Source of the DNA: Sphingomonadaceae bacterium
GTDB taxonomy: Bacteria; Pseudomonadota; Alphaproteobacteria; Sphingomonadales; Sphingomonadaceae
DNA length: 7,314 nt
Reading direction: 5' to 3'
NCBI GenBank assembly: GCA_947442095.1
Contig: CANEVG010000174.1
Coordinates: forward strand, 1-7,314
Below the pieces are notes generated by a model. It was given only the letters and a program-made list of their open reading frames with translations. It searched no databases and was not told the origin of the DNA. Positions 1 through 5,645 of this stretch are shown here, in pieces (position 1 is the stretch's first letter; every line of letters begins with the position of its first letter). Both the position numbers and the translations under genes were made by a program.

Positions 1-774
1 AGCGCAGCTGACTGGCGCGGACAGGGTGCTTCGGGGCGAATGACCACCAATCCGCTGGTGGGCGACATTGCCGACTTTGCCGTTTGGATTGCCGATCTGG
101 CCGTGCTTTGGGGTGATTTCGTGGACGCCAATCCGCCGCCGCATATCCTGGTGGGCCATTCCATGGGCGGGCATCTGGTGCTGCGCGCAGCCGCTGACGG
201 TGCACTTGCCAAAAGCGGGAAAGACCCAGACGCGATTGTGCTGAGCGCGCCGATGCTAGGGTTCGTTTCGGCGATCCCTCAAGGCATCCAGCACCTGTTT
301 GCAAGGATCATGTGCCGCATCGGTGATCCGGCGCGGATGGCCTGGCCGATCAGCGAGAAGCCCGGCTCTCCGCTCGACCAGCGCGCGACGCTGCTTACGC
401 ACGATTCAGACCGCTATGCCGACGAAGGTTGGTGGCGCGAAACCCGGCCCGAGCTGGAGATCGGCCCTGCAAGCTGGCGCTGGGTGGAGCGCGGCGCCGC
501 CTCCATCGAACACTTGCGCGCGCCCGGTGTGCTTGAGGCGGTGACCGTGCCGGTGCTGCTGCTGGCCGCAAGGTACGATGCGCTGGTGGCGTGGCCGGCG
601 ATCCAGCAGGCCGCCGCGCGTCTGCCCGCCGCCGAGCTCGCGGCCTGGGGGCCGGAAGCGCGGCATGAACTGCTGCGCGAGGTGGATGGCGTGCGGGACG
701 AGGTGCTCGGCGTGATGGACCGGTTCCTGGGGCGGGTGGTGCCGGATCGCGGCGGGCAGGCGGGGGCCGCATGA
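1..774 (+). CDS. Alpha/beta hydrolase, lysophospholipase-like (5' end outside window)
   Basis: Serine hydrolase of the alpha/beta fold, closest in style to the lysophospholipase/monoacylglycerol lipase group (COG2267, PldB-like). The frame is already open at base 1 and reads SAADWRGQGASGR before the first ATG at 40. DWRGQG-type motifs are typical of the oxyanion region in this family, so the true start lies upstream and the ATG at 40 is internal. The nucleophile elbow GHSMGG has its Ser codon at 160-162. The probable catalytic Asp is in AARYDALV (577-579) and the probable His in EARHELL (664-666), giving a complete triad in the expected order. No signal peptide can be judged because the N terminus is missing. 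The stop codon overlaps the start of the next gene (ATGA, 771-774), so the two are probably translationally coupled. The natural substrate cannot be read from the sequence; a phospholipid or other ester is likely. The fold call is firm and the lysophospholipase label is tentative. Confidence 0.9.
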   Translation, partial: SAADWRGQGASGRMTTNPLVGDIADFAVWIADLAVLWGDFVDANPPPHILVGHSMGGHLVLRAAADGALAKSGKDPDAIVLSAPMLGFVSAIPQGIQHLFARIMCRIGDPARMAWPISEKPGSPLDQRATLLTHDSDRYADEGWWRETRPELEIGPASWRWVERGAASIEHLRAPGVLEAVTVPVLLLAARYDALVAWPAIQQAAARLPAAELAAWGPEARHELLREVDGVRDEVLGVMDRFLGRVVPDRGGQAGAA

Positions 775-1898
775 GCGAAACCTTCGATGTCGCGATCATC
801 GGTGCGGGCATGGCTGGCTCTAGCCTCGCCGCCGAATGTGCGCCTCACGCGCGGGTGCTGCTGATTGAGGCGGAGGACACGCCGGGCTATCACACTACGG
901 GGCGTTCGGCGGCGTTCTGGCACGAGACGATCGGCGGGCCGCAGATTTATCCGCTCACCGCGGCCTCCGGCGACTGGCTTGCCGAGCACGGCCTGCTGAG
1001 CCCGCGCGGCGGTCTCCATATCGGGCGCGAGGATCACCGCGCCACAGCCGAAACCTTTGTCGAGCCGTTCCTAGCCGCGGGCGCCCGGATCGAACTGATC
1101 GGGCGCAGGCAGCTGGAAGCTATCGTGCCGGGCCTGCGGCCGAACTGGATCCTCGGTGCATGGGAGCCAGAATGCGCCGATATCGACGTGGCTGCGATGC
1201 ACCAGCACTACCTTGGTGCCGCGCACCGCACGGGCACGGTGCTGAGAGTGCGCGCACGGCTTGATCGGGCTGAACGCGAGGGCTGTGGCTGGCGGCTGGC
1301 CTGGAGCGGCGCGGCCGGCCCGGGGGAGGCGCGTGCCGGGCTTATCGTTGATGCGGCGGGTGCGTGGGCAGACCCTGTGGCGCAGCTTGCCGGTGCCGCA
1401 CCGCTCGGGGTTCAGCCGCTGCGCCGCTCGATGGTGCAGCTGCGGATCGATCCGGTGCCGCCCGAGGCACTGCCGCTCACGCTCAGTTTCGACGAGGACT
1501 TCTATTTCCGCCCGCAAGGCGGCCGCCTCTGGCTTTCCCCGCACGATGAGACGCCCGATATCGCGCGCGATGCCGCGCCCGAGGAGCTTGATATCGCCAT
1601 GGCGATCGACCGGATGGAACGGGCGGTTGACTGGAAGGTTCTAGGTCTGGAGCGGCGCTGGGCGGGCCTCAGGAGCTTCTCGCCGGACCGGTTGCCGGTC
1701 TATGGCTTCGACCCGTTCCAGCCGGGGTTTTTCTGGTTTGCGGGGCAAGGTGGCTTCGGCATCCAGACCGCGCCGGCCGCTGCCCGGCTCGGCGCCCAGC
1801 TACTGCTGGGCCTCCCGCGCGATTCGATGACCGAGGGACTGGATGCGGCTTGCTATGCGCCGAGCCGGTTCGTGGCAAATGGGGCTCGCGCTGGATAG
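771..1898 (+). CDS. FAD-dependent oxidoreductase, DauA-like (DAO family)
   Basis: Predicted flavoprotein of the D-amino-acid oxidase/glycine oxidase family (375 residues), oxidising an amine or amino acid. The N terminus has the Rossmann FAD motif GAGMAG (residues 11-16), with Glu33 closing the dinucleotide fold. Later family blocks include VDAAGAWAD (193-201), WAGLRSFSPDRLPVYG (297-312) and the C-terminal GQGGFGIQT. Length and block order match Pseudomonas D-arginine dehydrogenase DauA from memory. Arg219, Tyr245 and Arg301 align with DauA Arg222, Tyr249 and Arg305, which bind the substrate carboxylate. DauA His48, Tyr53 and Glu87 align with Phe49, Ile54 and Gly81 here, so D-arginine is unlikely to be the substrate. 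The start ATG at 771 overlaps the hydrolase stop by 4 bases. No signal peptide or membrane segment is evident, so it is probably cytoplasmic. The electron acceptor, oxygen or a quinone/carrier, is unknown. Confidence 0.9.
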   Translation: MSETFDVAIIGAGMAGSSLAAECAPHARVLLIEAEDTPGYHTTGRSAAFWHETIGGPQIYPLTAASGDWLAEHGLLSPRGGLHIGREDHRATAETFVEPFLAAGARIELIGRRQLEAIVPGLRPNWILGAWEPECADIDVAAMHQHYLGAAHRTGTVLRVRARLDRAEREGCGWRLAWSGAAGPGEARAGLIVDAAGAWADPVAQLAGAAPLGVQPLRRSMVQLRIDPVPPEALPLTLSFDEDFYFRPQGGRLWLSPHDETPDIARDAAPEELDIAMAIDRMERAVDWKVLGLERRWAGLRSFSPDRLPVYGFDPFQPGFFWFAGQGGFGIQTAPAAARLGAQLLLGLPRDSMTEGLDAACYAPSRFVANGARAG

Positions 1899-1904
1899 CG
1901 AGCG

Positions 1905-1913
1905 TGCTAAACT
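1905..1913 (+). promoter_or_regulatory. Possible extended -10 promoter for the DUF1508 gene
   Basis: TGCTAAACT contains a TG dinucleotide one base before a TAAACT hexamer, the form of an extended -10 element. It starts just after the oxidoreductase stop codon and would put transcription start about 30 bases before the ATG at 1951. No good -35 hexamer is seen at 16-18 bases spacing. The DUF1508 gene could equally be read through from the upstream pair. Confidence 0.25.
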
Positions 1914-1950
1914 GGTGCGGGAGCTGCAACACACCGAGGGAGACGCTGAA

Positions 1951-2133
1951 ATGGCCCACCGTTTTGAAATCCGCCAGAACAAAGCCGGCGAGTTTGTCGC
2001 CTATTTCTGCCACAATTCCGAAGCGATCTTCTGGACCGAGGGCTACAACTCCAAGGCCAGCGCGAAGAACGCCATCGAATCGATCCTCAAGAACGGCCCG
2101 GCTGCCGAAGTGGTCGATACGACTTCGGATTGA
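1951..2133 (+). CDS. Small single-repeat DUF1508 (YegP-type) protein
   Basis: A 60-residue protein with one copy of the DUF1508 (PF07411) unit. The sequence runs RFEIRQNKAGEFVAYF, then a short turn, then EGYNSKASAKNAIESILKN, matching the family pattern F-x-I ... G-x-F ... S/T-E-x-Y-x-S/x-K ... N-x-I-E-S. Escherichia coli YegP carries two such units in tandem; this protein carries one, as many alphaproteobacterial homologues do. The molecular function of the family is not established. The start at 1951 is supported by GAGGGAG at 1936-1942 with 8 bases spacing. An earlier in-frame ATG at 1843 would overlap the oxidoreductase gene and has no such site. There is no signal peptide or membrane helix, so it should be cytoplasmic. 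It lies 52 bases after the oxidoreductase and faces the convergent rnhA gene. Its short C-terminal tail after the repeat (AAEVVDTTSD) is acidic. Confidence 0.85.
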   Translation: MAHRFEIRQNKAGEFVAYFCHNSEAIFWTEGYNSKASAKNAIESILKNGPAAEVVDTTSD

Positions 2134-2147
2134 GGGACTTTTGAGGG

Positions 2148-2228
2148 CGGCACCGGCCCGCTCCCCCGCCCGGCCACCCACGAGAGTACCCTGAATGGGT
2201 GGCCGGGCGAGGGAGCAGGCCGGTGCCG
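2148..2228. repeat. 33-bp near-perfect inverted repeat between convergent genes
   Basis: Left arm 2148-2180 and right arm 2196-2228 are reverse complements at 31 of 33 positions, around a 15-base spacer (2181-2195). The arms are very GC-rich. The two imperfect positions are C2159/A2217 and C2166/A2210. In RNA copied from the + strand these are C-A mismatches. In RNA copied from the - strand (downstream of rnhA) both become G-U wobbles, giving a continuous 33-bp stem. No U tract follows on either strand and no flanking target duplication was found. It could be a factor-dependent terminator or 3'-end stabiliser for the two convergent transcripts, a REP/BIME-like unit, or a MITE remnant. Confidence 0.9.
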
Positions 2229-2232
2229 TGTT

Positions 2233-2253
2233 ATCCGAAACGAAGTTTCGGAT
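2233..2253. terminator. Perfect 9-bp hairpin, candidate bidirectional terminator
   Basis: Bases 2233-2241 (ATCCGAAAC) pair perfectly with 2245-2253 (GTTTCGGAT) around the triloop GAA. It starts 7 bases beyond the rnhA stop on the minus strand and 4 bases from the larger inverted repeat. The position between converging genes suits a transcript end for rnhA, and perhaps for the DUF1508 transcript too. A U run does not follow on either strand, so it is not a canonical intrinsic terminator. A 3'-end processing or protective hairpin, or a dispersed palindromic repeat, is an alternative. Confidence 0.45.
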
Positions 2254-2260
2254 CAGACAT

Positions 2261-2692
2261 TCACGCTGCGACCGCCGCATCGCTGGCAAGCCTGTCTACG
2301 CGCTCGTTTTCCGGGTGGCCGTCGTGGCCTTTCACCCAGACCCATTCGATCTGGTGCGGGCGCGCGGCGGCGAGCAGTTCGCGCCACAAGTCCTCGTTCT
2401 TGACCGGCTTGTTGTCGGCGGTCTTCCAGCCCTTCTTCTGCCAGCCGAAGACCCACTTGGTGATCCCCTCCAGAACATACTTGCTGTCGGTGTGCAGGGT
2501 CACCTTGCAGGGCGCCTTGAGCGCCTCCAACCCCCGGATCGCGCCCAGAAGTTCCATGCGGTTGTTGGTGGTGAGCTTTTCCGAACCGGACAGTTCCTTC
2601 TCCACCTCGCCCATGCGCAGCAGCGCGCCCCAGCCGCCCTTGCCGGGATTGCCCTTGCAGGCCCCATCGGTGAAAATCAGCACATGCTTCAC
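2261..2692 (-). CDS. rnhA: Ribonuclease HI
   Basis: RNase HI (EC 3.1.26.4) cuts the RNA strand of RNA-DNA hybrids, removing R-loops and primer RNA in the cytoplasm. At 143 residues it has the length of classic bacterial RNase HI. The metal-binding carboxylates are all present: Asp9 (FTDGAC), Glu47 (NNRMEL), Asp69 (HTDSKYV) and Asp133 (ERVDRLA). The catalytic His123 lies in KGHDGHPENE. The basic-protrusion region WVFGWQKKGWK (80-90), which grips the hybrid, is also present. The start codon is GTG at 2692-2690 and overlaps the thrB stop (GTGA). An AGGG motif lies 8 bases upstream inside thrB, so translation is probably coupled to thrB. It is the last gene of the ispH-thrB-rnhA operon, and two hairpins lie just beyond its stop. 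Confidence 0.97.
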   Translation of the reverse strand: MKHVLIFTDGACKGNPGKGGWGALLRMGEVEKELSGSEKLTTNNRMELLGAIRGLEALKAPCKVTLHTDSKYVLEGITKWVFGWQKKGWKTADNKPVKNEDLWRELLAAARPHQIEWVWVKGHDGHPENERVDRLASDAAVAA

Positions 2693-3684
2693 GCGAATAT
2701 CCCTGCATTGGCGGCATAGAACCCCAGTCGCCGCGCAGGGCCCATCGGGTCCTTGCGCGTGACGAGCGCATCTGACGGGGTATTCAGCCAGTCGAACGCG
2801 CGGCTCATGGCAAAGCGCATCGCCGCGCCTTCAGCCAGCAGCGGAAATGCAGCGCGCTCGGCGGGGCTGAGGGGGCGGACGCTTTCGTAGCCCTGCATCA
2901 GCGCTGCGGAGACATCGGCGCGGAAGCTGTTGTCATCGGTAAAGCACCACGCCACGTGCGTAACGGCCAGATCGTAGGCCAGAATGTCGTTGCAGGCGAA
3001 ATAAAAGTCTATGAGGCCGGTGACAGTGTCGCCCAGCATCAGGACGTTGTCCGGAAAAAGATCGGCGTGGATCACGCCGGTGGGCAGGTCGGAAGGCCAA
3101 GCAGCAACAAGGCGGGGAAGCTCTGACACGACGATCTCGGCCAGCGCCGGGTCGATTTGCGTGAGGCCCTCGGGACCGCAAGCTGCGGCCAGTCGCTGCC
3201 ACTCGGCAACGCCCATGCCATTGGCGCGGTGGGCGCGGAAATCGGCGGCGGCAAGGTGGAGCCGCGCGAGTTCCGCGCCCACCGCGCAGGCCTGCGCCGC
3301 GGTGGGTGTGTTGACCGAGACGCCGGGGAGATATTCGATCAGCGCGAGCGCCTTGTCTTCACCCGTTCCCTCACCCGCCGGACTGGTGCGCGTGACGAAC
3401 AGCTTCCCCTCGCGGTCGTGGATCGTGCGCGGCACCGGGCAGCCATTTGCCGCAAGGTGATCGAGCAGCGAGAGGAAATAGGGCAGGTCCGCCAGCTCGA
3501 TGCGAAACTCATACATCGTCAGGATGAAACGCGCGCCGTTTCCGTCTGCGCCGGTCGTTTCCAGTAGCCAGTTGCTGTTGGAGACGCCCTCGGCGATGCC
3601 CTTGGCTGAAACCAGCGTGCCGACATCGAAACGGGCAATCAGCGCGGCCATCTCCTCCGCGCCGAGGTGCGTGTAAACCGCCAT
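2689..3684 (-). CDS. thrB: Homoserine kinase, APH-fold type
   Basis: Homoserine kinase (EC 2.7.1.39) phosphorylates homoserine with ATP, the step before threonine synthase. At 331 residues it belongs to the aminoglycoside-phosphotransferase-like ThrB form found in many alphaproteobacteria and pseudomonads, not the GHMP kinase form of enteric bacteria. The N-terminal lobe has the ThrB signature AEGVSNSNWLLET (31-43) followed by RFILTMYE (52-59). The catalytic loop is HADLFPDN (206-213), with Asp208 as the predicted base and Asn213 binding metal. The metal-binding Asp226 is in LIDFYFA. The C terminus RKDPMGPARRLGFYA is also typical. ATG at 3684 is 10 bases after the ispH stop and has only a weak ribosome-binding site, which suggests coupling to ispH. 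Its stop overlaps the rnhA GTG start. No attenuator or threonine-rich leader is seen near it. Confidence 0.95.
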   Translation of the reverse strand: MAVYTHLGAEEMAALIARFDVGTLVSAKGIAEGVSNSNWLLETTGADGNGARFILTMYEFRIELADLPYFLSLLDHLAANGCPVPRTIHDREGKLFVTRTSPAGEGTGEDKALALIEYLPGVSVNTPTAAQACAVGAELARLHLAAADFRAHRANGMGVAEWQRLAAACGPEGLTQIDPALAEIVVSELPRLVAAWPSDLPTGVIHADLFPDNVLMLGDTVTGLIDFYFACNDILAYDLAVTHVAWCFTDDNSFRADVSAALMQGYESVRPLSPAERAAFPLLAEGAAMRFAMSRAFDWLNTPSDALVTRKDPMGPARRLGFYAANAGIFA

Positions 3685-3694
3685 GGTGCCGTGC

Positions 3695-4705
3695 TTAGTC
3701 CGTCAGCTGGCGGGGCAGCTTGAATACCATGTTCTCGACCGTGGTGGTCACCGTCTCTTCCTCAACCTCACGCCATTCGCCCAGCCGGCTTACCACTTCG
3801 CGCACCAGCACTTCGGGAGCGGATGCCCCGGCGGTGAGGCCGAGCGTGCCCACACCAGCCAGCCAGGCGAGATCTATTTCCTGCGCACGCTGGATCAGCT
3901 TGGCCGGAGTCCCCTCGCGTTCGGCCACTTCGACCAGGCGCAGCGAATTGGAGCTGTTGGGGGCACCGATCACTAGGAGCAGATCGCAGCGTGCAGCAAT
4001 CGCCTTGACCGCGGTCTGCCGGTTCGATGTGGCATAGCAGATATCCTCGGCGCGGGGCCCTGCGATCTCGGGAAAGCGGGTGCGCAGCGCGGCGACGATA
4101 TCGCGGGTATCATCGACCGAGAGCGTCGTCTGGGTGAGAAAGGCGAGCGGTGTGCCTTCCGGAAATTCGAGCGCGGCGACATCGTCCAGCGTTTCGACCA
4201 GCGAGATGGTGCCATCAGGCACCTGACCCATCGTCCCGATCACCTCGGGGTGGCTTTTGTGGCCGACGAACAGGATATGGCGACCCGCTTCAGCATGGCG
4301 TTCAGCCTGGCGGTGCACCTTGCTGACCAGCGGGCAGGTGGCATCGAGCCAATCGAGGCCGCGTGCGGAGGCATCGGCGGGGATATGCTTGGGCACGCCG
4401 TGCGCGGAAAACACCACTTGCGCCCCGTCCGGCACTTCGGCGAGATCCTCGACAAACACCGCGCCCTTGGCCTTAAGCCCCTCGACCACGAAGCGGTTGT
4501 GCACGATTTCGTGGCGCACGTAGACCGGATCGGCGGACCGATCGAGCGCGCGCTCGACGATCTCGATCGCCCGATCGACCCCGGCGCAAAACCCGCGCGG
4601 TGCGGCGATGAGCAGCTTGAGCGGAGCCGGATTGCCGGAAACAGGCGCTGATGCGGCGGCTGATAGAGCGTCTGGCGCGAGCGAAGTGGGTGCGGTGGTC
4701 GTCAT
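3695..4705 (-). CDS. ispH: 4-hydroxy-3-methylbut-2-enyl diphosphate reductase
   Basis: IspH (LytB, EC 1.17.7.4) reduces HMBPP to IPP and DMAPP, the last step of the MEP isoprenoid pathway, using an iron-sulfur cluster. The 336-residue protein has the three cluster cysteines: Cys40 (PRGFCAGVDRA), Cys124 (DATCPLVSKVH) and Cys223 (EDICYATSNRQ). Substrate-site residues His69, His102 (HGVPKH), His152 and Glu154 (KSHPEV) also match, all shifted by 28 from the E. coli numbering. The extra residues are a low-complexity Ala/Pro/Ser-rich N-terminal tail before APLKLLIAAPRG. The ATG at 4705 is chosen because AAGGTGG lies 5 bases upstream. The reading frame stays open much further upstream, but that part runs antisense to the lipoprotein and argS genes. 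It is the first recognised gene of the ispH-thrB-rnhA operon. Confidence 0.97.
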   Translation of the reverse strand: MTTTAPTSLAPDALSAAASAPVSGNPAPLKLLIAAPRGFCAGVDRAIEIVERALDRSADPVYVRHEIVHNRFVVEGLKAKGAVFVEDLAEVPDGAQVVFSAHGVPKHIPADASARGLDWLDATCPLVSKVHRQAERHAEAGRHILFVGHKSHPEVIGTMGQVPDGTISLVETLDDVAALEFPEGTPLAFLTQTTLSVDDTRDIVAALRTRFPEIAGPRAEDICYATSNRQTAVKAIAARCDLLLVIGAPNSSNSLRLVEVAEREGTPAKLIQRAQEIDLAWLAGVGTLGLTAGASAPEVLVREVVSRLGEWREVEEETVTTTVENMVFKLPRQLTD

Positions 4706-4710
4706 GATCG

Positions 4711-4717
4711 CCACCTT
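4711..4717 (-). promoter_or_regulatory. Ribosome-binding site of ispH
   Basis: AAGGTGG on the minus strand lies 5 bases before the ATG at 4705. It is the best Shine-Dalgarno match in the region. It fixes the ispH start, because the reading frame remains open for over 1 kb upstream and the start cannot be set by the nearest stop codon. Confidence 0.75.
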
Positions 4718-4906
4718 AGCAGCGGTGCGTGCCCCCGGCAAACCCGCCGCGCAGCCTATCTCAGGCCCGCCAGCGGGTCGCAGGATGCGCCAAGCATTGC
4801 CCAAGCGAGCGCGGGTGAGTAGAAGAAGAGCTTGGCCCTGCCAAATGTTGCTGCCATGCGCTGCTGCTTCGGAGCCGCGCGTGGGCGCTTTTCCGACTTG
4901 CTTGCT

Positions 4907-4910
4907 GAGG
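4907..4910 (+). promoter_or_regulatory. Ribosome-binding site of the lipoprotein gene
   Basis: GAGG at 4907-4910 precedes the ATG at 4919 by 8 bases. It favours 4919 over the in-frame ATG at 4832. It also favours 4919 over the adjacent ATG at 4922, which would have 11 bases spacing. A start at 4919 gives a normal lipoprotein signal peptide. Confidence 0.6.
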
Positions 4911-4918
4911 ATTTCCCG

Positions 4919-5605
4919 ATGATGACCGCCGCGCCAAGCCTTCCTGCCGTTGGGCGGACCACCTTTGTGGGCGCACTTTTGCTGCTTGCCGCGCTGGCTG
5001 GCTGCAAGGGTCGCGGCGGTGAACTGGTGGTGGATGACAGTGTAGGCGTGACCGCGCTGCGCAGCCCCTGCCCGATCGTGGCGATCCCGGAAATGACCGG
5101 GGATGTCACGACCTTGTCCGCGCCGGGCCGGCGCGATGCCGACGCCATCGACGTGACCGCCGCGATCACCAACCTGCGCAGCACCTGCGATGATGACAAG
5201 GGCCAGACAGTGCTGCGCACCGAGGCAACGTTCGATGTGCTGGCCCGACGCAGCGATACGCGCGGTGCGCGCCGGGTCGTGCTGCCCTATTTTTCCGCCG
5301 TGGTTCGGGGCGGCAACGTGGTGATTTCCAAGCGTCTGGGTTCGATCGTGCTCGATTTCGCCGACGGGCAGGAACGGGCGCAGGCGCAGGGTGGCGCAGG
5401 CTCGGCTGTCGACCGCGCCGAGGCAACCCTGCCGGCCAACGTGCGCAAGCTGCTGACCAAGAAACGCAAGGCAGGCGATACCGATGCCGCAACCGATCCG
5501 CTCGCCACGCCCGAAGTGCGGGCCGCGCTGGCCAAGGCAAGCTTCGAACTCGTCGTGGGCTTCCAGCTGACCGACGCGCAACTGGCCTATAACGCGACGC
5601 GCTGA
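4919..5605 (+). CDS. Predicted outer-membrane lipoprotein of unknown function
   Basis: A 228-residue protein with a lipoprotein signal. Arg13 is followed by a hydrophobic stretch (residues 16-27, FVGALLLLAALA) and the lipobox LAGC with Cys29 as the lipidation site. Lys30 at the +2 position, rather than Asp, predicts sorting to the outer membrane. The mature part has two more cysteines, Cys51 (RSPCPIVAIPEM) and Cys90 (NLRSTCDDD), which could form a disulfide in the periplasm. A beta-rich central region (VLPYFSAVVRGGNVVISKRLGSIVLDF) is followed by a basic patch (RKLLTKKRKAG, 176-186) and a conserved-looking tail (FELVVGFQLTDAQLAYNATR). I recognise no named domain. Similar uncharacterised sphingomonad proteins are my recollection only. 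It is divergent from ispH and 40 bases upstream of argS, with which it may be co-transcribed. No function is claimed. Confidence 0.88.
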   Translation: MMTAAPSLPAVGRTTFVGALLLLAALAGCKGRGGELVVDDSVGVTALRSPCPIVAIPEMTGDVTTLSAPGRRDADAIDVTAAITNLRSTCDDDKGQTVLRTEATFDVLARRSDTRGARRVVLPYFSAVVRGGNVVISKRLGSIVLDFADGQERAQAQGGAGSAVDRAEATLPANVRKLLTKKRKAGDTDAATDPLATPEVRAALAKASFELVVGFQLTDAQLAYNATR

Positions 5606-5645
5606 TTGGTTGGCGAACGCGCGCCATTGAGCTAACGGCGCGGGC

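Noticed and set aside
40..42. ATG at 40 as the true start of the hydrolase
   Set aside because: The frame is open to base 1 and encodes the family motif DWRGQG upstream of this ATG, so the gene starts before the window.
1843..1950. Upstream ATG extending the DUF1508 protein to 96 residues
   Set aside because: It would overlap the end of the oxidoreductase gene and add sequence outside the domain. The ATG at 1951 has a good ribosome-binding site.
2129..2260. Mobile element (MITE) at the inverted repeat
   Set aside because: No target-site duplication was found flanking 2148-2228 and no transposase is nearby. The possibility is kept only as an alternative in the repeat entry.
2195..2762. Plus-strand open frames of 174 and 187 codons opposite rnhA
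   Set aside because: They are antisense shadows of rnhA, whose catalytic residues are all intact, and they begin within the inverted repeat.
4797..4825. TTGCCC and TAGAAG at 17 bases spacing as a promoter for the lipoprotein gene
   Set aside because: Both hexamers are poor matches to the consensus and similar pairs are easily found by chance. The divergent region 4706-4918 must hold promoters, but I cannot place them.
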